Shown: in pieces, positions 34,497 to 45,800 of the stretch | Layout of the letters: each line of letters starts with the position of its first letter | How positions within the stretch are numbered: the first letter of the stretch is position 1 | Assembly: GCA_019188255.1 (NCBI GenBank) | Contig: JAETXT010000003.1 | Location: 5,332,001 to 5,396,000, forward strand | From: Verticillium longisporum | Lineage: Eukaryota > Ascomycota > Sordariomycetes > Glomerellales > Plectosphaerellaceae | Reading direction: 5' to 3' | Length of the DNA stretch: 64,000 bases | The notes under the pieces: model-generated | Databases searched by the model: none | What the model was told of the DNA's origin: nothing | Seen by the model: only the letters and a program-made list of their open reading frames with translations | Made by a program: the position numbers and the translations under genes

Positions 34497-37352
34497 CTAG
34501 AATCCGTCTATCTCCATGAGGTCCTGGTCCAGGTCATCGTCCATACCATAGTCGTCGCCGCCAAATTCTTGTGTCTGTTCATTTCTGTTCGCCGCATCCT
34601 CGAGGTCCCTGATTCGATCCATTTCAGTCTTCTCCTTGTGTCTCATCAGGTCTTCGTAGCTCCACGTGCTGACGCCTTCTTGATCCTTGGCTCGGAACGG
34701 TTGCGCCATCTGCTTGAGAAAGCGCCGTGCGCTACTAACGGCCATATCTGTGCTGAGATTTGTGTCTGCATCAAGCAACCCCTGGTTGATCCATTTGGGT
34801 AGCTGAACGCGCTTCTTCTGGAACCGACGATCAGCAAGGACCATGACGCCGTAATCGTCCTTTCCACGGAGAACTCGGCCCAAACATTGGGCGGCGTGAC
34901 GCATGGCATCGAAGGAGAGGAAATCATTCTCGCGGATGCGGTATGTTTCTCGCAAGAACTCGAGCCTTGCTTTGAGGATTCGGGACTCGGTATATTGGAA
35001 TGGAACACCAATGTTTAACACGGCCCGGCCGTACTGGTGATCGAAGTCGATACCTTCAGACACTTTGCCTCGGGCGACGCAAAGAAGTACAGCGCCTCGG
35101 CCGTTGCAGCAGGCGGTTCTATAGGTTTCCAGCGCCAGCGAGGTCTCTTGTGCGTCAGGTGTCTCGACGAGGATTAGTTTGTACTTCCAGACCTCGACCA
35201 GAATACCCATGCCCTTCCTCATGGTTATGATGGATTCCATGTACAAGTAGGAGGGGAAGAAGACGACCATGCCATCCGGGGTGATTTTGGCGAATTCTGT
35301 CAGGAGGCTGCCGTAATTGCGGACCACGCTTGGTTCATTTCTGACTTGAAAGCTGGTTGAGACAGAAGCTTGGTCGCTACCTCTTGTAACAATCATGGGC
35401 AGGAAGGACCGCCTGGCCAGGGTCATACTGTAAGACTCCTGAACAACAGTCGAGAAGCCCAGCATTTTGGGGTACATTTCCAACGGAGAAATGGTACCGG
35501 AAGTGATGATGACGGAGGAGAATCTGTCAAACACGGGTTTGATAGCGATAGCTGCGTCAAGGCAGGTGAAGTGTAGCACGGGATTCGGCACCTCGGCTGC
35601 TTCTGACTCAAATGGCTCCAGAATTAGAAGAAAGCCTTTTTCATAGGTGGCAACCAACGTAGCAAAAGTTGCAACTTCTTGGAGTGGCTGATAATCTTCA
35701 ATGTTGGTGAGTTCGAGTGTTCTGACCAAAGACGTGAGACGCTCGGCACAGAACTTCAGTGGCTTTTTCTCAATAAAGGTGAATTCCTTGAGGTGGGCAA
35801 GGAAGGACGGAGGTGTTTCGGAGATGGTGTTCCTGACTTTCATGCGAGTCTCGTTCCAGAGTTAGCAGCCTATTCGAGAGGACCTGTACTGACATACTCC
35901 GGCTCTGGCTTACTTTCAGATACTCAATGAACCTCTTCAAGAAGGCAACAAAGTGCTCCGCCCTCCGAATATTTCCAGGGACGGCTTCGTTGAGTAGGTC
36001 GTCTGGTAGTGCTTTTCCATCTGTCAACCGTGCTGTCGAGCCCAAAGGAGGCGGGTGCAATTACCTGGATTGGCCATGAATGCGTCCTCTTGGCGAGCCT
36101 CTCCCGCATCACGCAGGCCCTCTACAAGCTTCAGGTATTCGTTCTGAAGCTGCTCTTGATCAGTCTGCTTCATCTCCGCAATCTTACGATCCAGGTTTTG
36201 CGCTCCCCTCGCCGCCTTGCGCAAAGAATCCTCGGTGATGTCTGTGCTAAGTGACTCGATGCACACGTTGTCGATGTTATGCGCTTCATCGAAAACTACG
36301 ATGCAATCTTTGGACAGCTCTCGCGAGACTCTCTCGGCAATCTTGGGGTCGAGGAGATAATGGTAGGAATAGATGATGACGTTGCAGTATTGCATCTGCG
36401 ATGATTTAGTCTCTCACGATATCCAGCGCCAAGCAAAGATACAGGTAACGTTACCATGCGCCTGGAGGTAAAATATGGGCACTGTTTGTGCTGTTCACCG
36501 TAGCGAAGGAGACCGTCGAAGGTCCAGACTCCGTTCGGGATGAGATTGTGAGGCTCAAGGAGATCGAGATTCTGGAGCAAAGGTTGGTGATTGAGAACCT
36601 GGAGTTGTAAAGATATGTTCGTGTACTCACATCGTGGTATACGCACACGTCAACGTTCTCGCCTTTGTCCTTCTTCTCCTTCACGAAACCAGCAGTGAGG
36701 CTACGACAACGCGCGTCAACAACCGAACCACTTTTCTCCCGCTTCACAGACGGATGTAGGCACAAGTTCTTTCTACTTGTCAAGCCGAGTCCACGGAACT
36801 CTTCCTCTTGCCCGAGCTGCTCAGTCCGGTATTTCATGAGTTCCCTTAACTCAGCGAGAGCCTTTTCAATTTCAGACATGGTACCTGTCGAGAGTGGTCA
36901 GACGGTGTCGGGGTACACTGATTGGACAAGCGAAAGTAGGTCAGACGCACGAGAACAGTATATCAGCTTCCGGTGCTCAGGATAATGCTGCTGGTATGCG
37001 ACGATGAGCGAGAGCAGTGAAACCGTCTTGCCGGTTCCTGAAGGCATCTCAAGAACACAGTGGCCCCCCGCATCTAGGGTCTCTAGGGCGATATCAGCAT
37101 ACTGTCATGGTGAGGTCTGTGCCTGGAAGACCGACTCTTGAGATCGCACATGTAGCTTGATGAGGTGTGAGCAGTGAGGTAGATATCATGTGGTGAGCTG
37201 AGGGAGGCTTACGCATATTGCTCGGGATAGATCCTCGGATACGGGAACAGGACCGGGAGGTCACTTCAGCGGCCCTCAATGTTAGCAAGTCACATCGAGT
37301 AACGTTATGAAACAATGTGAGAAGGTGCAATATACTCGATAAAAAACTTCAT
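34497..37352 (-). CDS. rad3: TFIIH 5'-3' DNA helicase Rad3/XPD
   Basis: Nine exons: 37352-37336, 37263-37213, 37155-37136, 37082-36951, 36884-36631, 36571-36455, 36395-36065, 36020-35914 and 35849-34497, giving 793 residues. Walker A is MPSGTGKT with Lys48, the same number as in yeast Rad3. The DEAH box is at 233-236. Four cysteines, C115, C133, C154 and C189, fit the 4Fe-4S cluster of XPD helicases. Helicase motifs continue through '[14 protein letters not shown]' and '[14 protein letters not shown]'. Rad3 opens DNA in nucleotide excision repair and supports transcription initiation as part of TFIIH in the nucleus. The acidic C terminus is normal. The first three exons are only 17, 51 and 20 nt, and the intron at 36021-36064 is just 44 nt. 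The gene has no frameshift, unlike four others in this window. Confidence 0.96.
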
Positions 37353-39984
37353 GATGATCGATCGGAGAGGCGTCTGTGGCCAGCGCGAAACAATTATTCC
37401 CTTATGAAGTAGTTACTGAAGTTCCTGCCCCCTGGCATGCGAGTGTTGGGTAGGTATCGCCCAATCCGCAACCTCGCTCATGCCGCCACAGCCGAAAGCA
37501 ATGGCAAGAGAGCCCTCGACTGTGATACTGGGAACTGCAAAAGAAAGCCGTCGTCTGTTTGGCAGTCGCTAGGTCATTCAAGGAATCAAATGCGAAATAT
37601 TGCAGAGGGATTGGGATTGCGTTCGCCAGTCTAGGATCTGGGTTTAGACATGAGGCAGACGTCCAAGGGACCAAAGGAGACGTGAAGTGGTGATGAAGGT
37701 GTGGGTCCCGAGCTGCCAAACTTGCACGTTATCACGTGACCGAATGGGTCAGTGGGAGCATCCTGCCAGCGTAGAGGCCACTGAGAGTACAGAGAAAAGC
37801 AAGTGGGCCAGCGGGCCAGCACGTGACACGCGGTGTGGAAGTGGTTGGTGCCAGCGCCCAGGGTGCTGCCGATTGGGGAGAGGGTGGAGAGGAGGAGGGC
37901 CTCATTTCTTCACACGTGAGGTGGCAGTGTAATGCTGTGCGCTGTACATAGAAAGTGGCGGCCTTGGTTTGCGTCCCTCCCGGTGCTTGACGCTTTGCAA
38001 GGTCCCTCTGAACTCCACTCCAAACTGTGCAAGTTGACCGAAGGAGTCTCGGGGTATCCCAATGGGCCACGGTGAAGGCTGACAGAGACAAGGGCACCCC
38101 GGACCAAAATTCTCTCGTCCGATCCGCCAGTTATCCGTTGTACTCGGGTGCCAGCGGTACCAGGAGCGGACAGAGTACATGGCCCGCAGAATACAGACAT
38201 TGTGTCCCGCAAGAGGTAGTGGCTAAGTACCGCAGCAGAGCTGATCTGCGTGTTTTATGGCCATCGAATACCAGCCAGATACAGAGCCACCCTGAAGCCT
38301 TTGTACTCGCTACTCGACGTGGGTAAAATCCCACGCTACAAAAGTACCAACGGCCCTACTACGGCGCGCCTCGATCTATACTAGCCTCCGCCCGACAATG
38401 CGACGACCTCCCCTTTCTAGTCAGCCAGTCAATACCAGACAAAGCCTACGCGAGACGGCTTGATGGAGGGAACAACCGCAGCCAACGTAGGCCTCCGTGT
38501 CTTGCCATCGTCATAATCGGCATCACCATACTTGTCAGTACCCAGTCAGGCAACAGCCCTGGTTCGAAACAGTCTTTCCACAGCCGACAAATGTCGACAC
38601 AGTCGCGGGCTCTAAGCCCGCACAACCGCACATCCGGCCAGAGCAAAGCTGTCATCTCGCTTGACACTGCTCTGGCCCCCAACATCCACCCAACCGCCCT
38701 CGCCATGACCTTGGTCTCCGCTGCGTAAGCGATGTGCATGGAGCCTGCGGGGGGGCTGGGCCCTGTATTTACCTGCTAACCACGACCAACGGCCGCTGCT
38801 GAAGGGCGGACTCTCTGGCGTCTCTGGCTCACCCTCTTTCGCGCTCTGCCATTAGTGCCAGAACCATGCATCCTACATTGATATCGATTTATTCGGTTAT
38901 TCAGCACGGGGAGGCATCGCAAACGGCTCCATTCGCAAGTGCCCGGCTCTCTGACAGATGTCGGCGACATCAGATGCGGCCCATGCCAGCCAGGCCATCC
39001 AGACGCCCTGCTCCTTTCTTGGAGCTACTTTGCCTTCCGTGACGGCACGATGGAACATACCCATCCAGCCCTATCAGATGAGCAAGCAGGGATACATATT
39101 TTGTGTTGCTTTGGTCACTACATCCCCAGTTTATCCTCGAACCCGCACAGCATCACCCCTCCCCCTCACTTGTCCACAATTAGCACTGCATCTCTAGGGT
39201 GCTTTTTGTTGTCTTCCGCCGCCAGGGTGGGACCACACTCGGGTCGCGGTTGGCACTTGACTGTACATCCCGGTCGACCCTTCCTTCCGTAGGTATGGTC
39301 TGGCCTGCTCCAGACTCGGTCAGATCAGGTCTGTCACTTGGTGCGCGCCATCATGCATGCCACAGAACAGCTTGGAATTGCAAGTTGCCATCATCAAGAG
39401 ACTTGCACAAGTGGTATTCGGCTGGTAATTCAAGAGAGCCTGACGGCCTGGACATGGGGTTGAATAATCTGGCACCCGTGACGAACGCGTGGAGAGTCAA
39501 CTGCTCCTCAGACGACCTGCCCGTAATCGTGCAGGTGCTCGAATGAGGTGGTTCACTGCCCTCGATTTCCCTGTCTTCGAACCCCTGTCCGTCCGTTGGT
39601 CTTCGCAGCTTCATGCCGTATCGAGACACCCTAAGCTGCCCAGCCTGGCATCACACCAACTTCTTCACCCCGTTCTCTCGCATCCCCGCGGCCCCCAGCC
39701 CTGTCGGTTGCATCCTTCCATGCGCCTCCCATCATGTTTCCCGCTACCCTCCTTTGTTACCGTGCGATAAAAGTACCTTCCATGGCCCATCTCCCCGGGG
39801 AAGCGGCTCCCACTTCAGCTTGTCTTACTCGACCACTGTCCAGGACCCGCGACAGCGCGCAAGTCTTCCGTCAAGGGCTCACGATACCCTCACATTGTCT
39901 GAGCGGCTTGCCAGAAGAACTTCTCATGGACCTGGCGACCTCCTGAAATCCTTTCAGCGCCCAACCTACATTCCGTCTTGCGAC
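37353..39984. promoter_or_regulatory. Divergent promoter region of rad3 and the C2H2 factor
   Basis: About 2.6 kb between divergent starts. An open frame continues upstream of the chosen C2H2 start to 39613, but its composition is Pro/His/Ser-rich without domain content, so it is more likely 5' leader. No other gene is seen. Long leaders are usual for fungal regulatory genes. Confidence 0.5.
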
Positions 39985-41396
39985 ATGGATCTCACACCCC
40001 CCTCCCTTACGAGGTCTCCGGTCTCTCCTCCCAATACGTACTGCGCTTCAGAGAGCTCCTCTCTGGACTACCCGTCGCCGGGCTTCTTGAGCCAACGGTA
40101 CAGAATCGCTGCTGCATATGGCGCCCCTCCCGCCTGCTCCACGGCGCTCCCGTTGGATACGGACAACACCCTACCACGCTTGGCGTGCAGAGCCTCGTCG
40201 GAATGGTCATCGTCAAGCATTGCAACTCCGGTCCTGGCCTCTTCTGCCTCTACCGTCCCAAATGTAGTATCTCTCGACTACGATCCATTCGGCAGCTACG
40301 ACGCCCATATGCATACCTCGTACGGGCACGATACTTACCCAGCACCCCCCAGTGCTCATGAGTCGGGCTCGGCACATGCTCTACATTCCCCCCCTTCCGG
40401 TATGGCTCATTCGCCACCGCTCGCATCTTCAAGGGTTGCTTTACCGTTTCCGCACGGCGGTGGCCACACATCGAGTGTTGCTTCAGGGCAGAGAATCAAG
40501 CTGGAGACGTATAACGACTTTGGCTCTGGAGGCATCGATCTATCCGGCTACACCTCGCCGCGGGCGGGCACTGCAACTTACGGATCGGAAGACACGACGC
40601 CTTATTCCGGCTCGGCTCCGGCCTATTTCTCCAGTGGACACGTGCCTCACTGGGCCAGGTCAGACATGGATGTGGAATCGACTAGCTACGACGGTGGCCT
40701 GGGACATATAGGCGGTCTAGAACAGGCGTCGGCGCAACAGCAACAGCAAGCAAGGCAAAACCGGCCGCGCCGAGCACCTCGGCGGCTGACAACACGCGAG
40801 GAGGCCAACTTTCAGTGTGAGGTCAAGGGCTGCGGAAAGCTCTTCAGCCGGAGTTACAATTTCAAGGCTCACATGGAAACCCACGACGATAAGCGAGAGT
40901 ACCCTTTTCCTTGTCAGATCGGTGACTGCAACAAGAGATTCGTGCGGAAAACCGATCTTCAGAGGCACCACCAGAGCGTGCACACCAAGGAACGCAACCA
41001 CAAGTGTGACTATTGCAGCCGTCTCTTTGCCAGGAAGGACACGCTTCGCAGGTAAGTCGGATGAGCTGTCGATATGCCCTAGAGGCAACAGACTTTTCGT
41101 GGCCGAACTTGCTGACATGTTGCCACGACAGACACATGGAAGATGGGTGCTCTCGAAGATTTGACCTGGGTACACTTGACCTACGCTCTGAAGGCTACAA
41201 TTCCTCGAGCAGCAGCCGGCGACAGTTGCCCGGAACATCGACAGCAACGACGGAATACGGCGTGCCCTCTCATGGGACACTGCCCCCTCTCCTCATAGGG
41301 CCAGCAGGTGGTGGCGAGGCTACTCCGGCACAGTCCAGCCTGGGCACGAGGCATATGGGCCCGGCCAGCGACGCGGGATCTCAACGCCGCATGTAG
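39985..41396 (+). CDS. C2H2 zinc-finger transcription factor
   Basis: Two exons: 39985-41051 and 41132-41396, giving 443 residues. The 80-nt intron (GTAAGT...CGACAG) splits the third finger between Arg and His. Finger 1 is C-X4-C-X12-H-X3-H ('CEVKGCGKLFSRSYNFK...'), finger 2 is C-X4-C-X12-H-X4-H, and finger 3 is C-X2-C-X12-H-X4-C ('CDYCSRLFARKDTLRRH...'). The ~270 residues before the fingers are Ser/Pro/Tyr-rich and probably an activation region, with a short Gln run just before finger 1. The protein should act in the nucleus on DNA. I do not recognise a named orthologue. The start at 39985 (MDLTPPSL) is the best Met. A start at 39613 would add 124 low-complexity residues. Confidence 0.82.
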
Positions 41397-42838
41397 AGGA
41401 CGGAGCCCACTGTCGCCGGTTGAGCACCGTCCGGATGAGCCAACGGCTTGATGGGGAAGGAAAAGCAGACGCCACTGCAACAGACGGAGGGCGTAGGAAG
41501 CTAATATGTGGGAAAGCACCGAAAGGGCATCTACGAAGTACCATCTTGACACCCATACGACACACACGACACAAGTGGATGAACGGCACTGTAGCCTTTA
41601 ATGAAGTGGGGGTGAAGGAGAAGCAAGATGAATACTGTCTCGCGAGAGAAAATAATGAACAAACGCATTGGCATGTTGTCCCTGCTTATCACATGTTTGA
41701 CTTCGCTGCGCAGAACTTGTGTGACGAGATGATTCCAAGTTGGCGCCATCACCAGTGTGACACAGTCGTCGAACCGGCTCAGGGAGGCAGGACCTCGTCG
41801 CTAGAGAACCTTGCGCTGTCTGCAAAGGCTAAATGAGCTCACCTGGAGAGGACCCGCTAGGCAATCGGAAATCGGACGAGGAGTTCTTCTTCCAGAGGGG
41901 CAATGGGGCCAGCTGCAACAGCGATGGAGGGCAGATTAACCCCACCAGTAGGATAAAGCAGCCGGCAACATGGAAGCTAACAAGCTGGGCATGTCAATTG
42001 AGGGGGGCCCATCCGGGCAGCTGCTCAGCCACCCACTGCACCTCACCTCACCACCCTCCTCGTCGACATCCTGGCAAGGTGAGCAGGAGTGGGAGGAGTT
42101 CCGGCAGGGGAGGAAGACAGTCCCCCTGTAAGGCTGGCTGGCCCGCTGGCCTTGCTGGCGAAGGGACCCTGAAGCCCGAGCCTGTCAGCGAATCAAGCCA
42201 CCTCCTCGGGAAAGATGGCTCGTCAGTTCCTAGCTCCTTTGGGCCTGATATGGGCTGTACCTGCACACTGTCACGGAGCGTCACCTCTGAGGCCCTGGGC
42301 CGGGCCTGCGCCTCGATGCCTGCCCGCAACTCCCTGCCTGCACACTGGTACGACCGGCGCTTGGTCGTGGTACGGCTACGTACCTACATCGTTACCGTCC
42401 CTGCCCAGGGACCATACCCAGGCAGCAGCTCAGGGACCCCATCCCTGTCAGTCAAAGTCAGGAAAGGACAAGTTCCGATCGCGCATCGAACCATCCAAGG
42501 CAGGCGCCAGCCAGGGCTATGGGCTTGCCTTTACAGTTGCGCCCCGCCACCTCCGTGCACACACGGCTCGGCGCCCAGGACCCCGCGGGCGGCCGAACGA
42601 ACGAAGCTGCAACGTCCGATCAACAAGTGAGTGACTATATGACATGATTTGCTGAACGTCACGGGTCATACACTCGTGCGACAGGAGCCAGCGTGCGTAG
42701 GGAGATAGATCAAACATGTCCATGTATTTAACGCCTATCAGGGAATTCGCACTCAACGCCTGCAAAAGTGTTACATACTGACGGCTTTGACTCCTTGCCC
42801 AACTCACACACACGTTTTGATTTTACCTCTGTGCAACC
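41397..42838. other. Convergent intergenic region of the C2H2 factor and rpa190
   Basis: About 1.4 kb between converging stop codons. Open frames at 41833-42634 (+) are Pro/Ser/Arg-rich and overlap in two frames, which suggests high-GC noise. No gene is called. Confidence 0.55.
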
Positions 42839-45800
42839 TCATTCTGCCGCAGAAACTGAGTGTCGCGTCGGCAGCTTCGTCAACACATCGAATGCCCCTG
42901 TTCCTGTCTTGCCCAAACGTCCCATGACAAGACGGCTACTGGGCGTCGTCAGGTCGTCCCAGTCGCCATCCAACACAGCGTCTTTGAGGAAAGCCAGCGT
43001 AGTCTCGAAGCTCATCTTGGTGAACGGGCTAACGTTACCGCGGAGCCCATTGCGGTTGAAAGGCGTGTATCCGCCATTTCTCGTCATGTAGTCGGCAATG
43101 AGGTTGAGATGGCGATTATCAACGGAGATGCCGTGACCTCCGAATACGTTGCCGAGCTCGAGCACGATGTTGCTGCGGCAAGCTTCCACACCGTACACGT
43201 CCAAAACTGCAGCAATGTCGTTGGTCACCGTCTTGTTCGGGTTGATGTAGTCGCTGTACTTCTGCATGATCCGGAGATTGGCGCCAGACGTATGGATCGC
43301 TGGCACATCTTTCTCCTTGCCCGTCTCCGGATCGGTGACCTTGTGGTCGAAGACAAGTGTGCAAGCTCCCACACCGGGCAGCTCCTGCACGACAGTCTTC
43401 TTGACAGCAGCCTGTACAATGTCGAGTAGAAGCAGCTTGGGTGTGTTGGCATCGAATTCGAGCGTGAACTCGCACCACTTGCCCGACACTTCGTCACTGC
43501 GGAATCTTGTCACATGAGCATGGCGCTCCTTCACACGCTCAGCCCTGCCGGTGTCTTCGTCCTCGGAAGATTGTCCATCGTTGTCGTCGTCGTTGTTGCC
43601 GCTGCTGCGTCTCGCACCAGCCGGAGGGGGCTTCCTTCAAAGCCTTCATCCTCGTCAGGGGATGCCTCGCGATCCATCTGGTTTTGCACAGCGTCATCGT
43701 CGTCGTCATTAGGTCCGTACGAAACAGCCTCAGAGCGGTTGGCACGCTGCTTGGCGTTGGTTGCGTCGTCCTCATCCTCGTCCTCATCCTCATCCTCATC
43801 CTCGTCAGGCGGGGCGGGGCGTGCTCCTGAGCCGGTCACCATCTCGACCGCGCCAGCCTTGCTACCCACGACTGGTGTTGCTGCACTCGACATCATCGTC
43901 TTCTTCCTGATTTCTTTGAGCATCATCTTGAGCAGATGGCCCAAGAACTTCTTCTCGACAGCAGCCAGCACATCTGCTGCGTCGATAGCATATGCCTTGG
44001 TGTACTCTTCGGATGGGAAGAACTCGAGACGAACATCGTAAAGTCGGTGCAGCGAGCCGTCCTTGCCCTTGCCGGCTCGCTCGTTCACAGACGCCACATC
44101 AAGCACGTGTGCCAGGGGTAGCACACTGATGGACTTTGGAAGACCTCGCACTCTGCCGCTGAAAGTTCAGCGATAGGGAAGAGCGTCATGGACGGGGTTG
44201 ATATTGTCTTGCTCGCGGTCATGAGAATTTCTCGCAGGCGAGGGATACCAAGCGTGACGTTCTTAGCGGAGTGACCAGCCAAATGGAAGGTGTTCAAAGT
44301 CATCTGTGTCGATGGCTCACCAATACTTTGGCCGGCCACAATGCCGACACCCTCGCCAGCTTCAACCAGCGACCGCATGTACTTGGCGGCAAGCACGAGC
44401 TCTGCAGATTTCTTGCTCACGCTGGGAATGAAGGACGTAGCAGGGCGCTTCTCTCCCTTCTCGCGCACTAGGCCATCCTTGTTTTCTTTGATGTATTCCG
44501 TCATGCTCTCGTAAAACTTCTCCGACGTGGCAAAGGCAACTCGGGCGGGGTTGACCATGGAGATGACGGGGTCCTTCCCTCCAACCTTGCCCGCCTTGGC
44601 GTGCTTGATGGCGCTCTTCATGTGTTTCAGGATGTTGTCCTTGTTGCCGGCCAGCGTCTCCCGGAAGTCGCTGCTAAAGCCTAACTGCGCCGACTCTGAT
44701 TCGATGTTGCGGAGGATGAAGCCGAAATCCGTCAAGTACTTTTGCTTGGTGGGATCCAGGCCATCCTCGCCGTTCAAGAACAGAATCAGCGTGCCGTCGG
44801 CAGCGCGGACAGTAGAGACGTAGGAGACAGTCAATCCCTCCATGCCCTTGATATTGCAGCGTTGGAGGTAACCGGAACGAGATGTCTTGACGGCAGTGTC
44901 GATTAAACCTTCGCGTCCGGCCATGTGGTGGAAGTAGTACTCTTGTGGCCGAATACCAGTCAGGAAGCGCTGCACAATGTAGCCGCCGGCCCGGACACTA
45001 GAGTCAAACGGTTTGAAGCAGGGCAGTGACTTGCCACTGACCATCAATGGCACCCTTCTGCCCTCCAACACCTGCTGCCCCAGGTTACACGAGATGAGGT
45101 TCGCGTTGACTGGTCCACCCTTCGCTCCAGACACGGTCATGGCTTGCATCTGGTTTTTGGGAAACTGCTTCACCAGACCACTCGGAAGGCAGGCCTTTGT
45201 GATGGCCTGTGAAAGCTCGCCGCTACGTTGGTTCATGAGCATATCCAAGCCTTCTTGCTTGTTGTCGTCGCGCATGACCTCCTCGAGGCGGACGAGTAAT
45301 TCAGCATCCGTGCTGGTAGGGTTGCTGTCTCCGAGAGAGACATACTTAGTCGCCACTTGTAGTCCAATGTCACTGGCCTCCCTGAGCGTTTCTCGTCGAG
45401 TTTGTTCTCCCTCGGGTGTGAGCCTCAAGTCATCCATGCCGCAAGTGAAGGCTCGCATATTTAGATATCTCGTAAGAAGTCTGCCTAGACTGCTAAGAAG
45501 CTTCCCAGCAATAGCAGGGCCATACACCTCGTGAACGGAATGAATGAGACCGCCAGAGCTTGGGCCAAGGTGTGCCTTGTCGAGTATGCCGTGCAGGAAG
45601 TGGCCGTCCTGGAAAAGAACTATGCCCTCTTCAGAGCCTTTACCCCAGCGATCGGCGGGTGTCTGAGTCTTGCCACTCATCCAGATGCCCTCGCCAGTCG
45701 GTGGTTTGATGTTCTTGAGAATGGTTGTGATGACCTGCTTTCCCGTCCATCTTGGGACTGGTTTGATGATGGCAGGAGGGACGAGTTCGAGGCGTTCGCC

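Noticed and set aside
41833..42634. Overlapping + strand open frames of 265 and 139 codons
   Set aside because: Two overlapping frames of similar quality in GC-rich DNA suggest chance. No splice or domain support.
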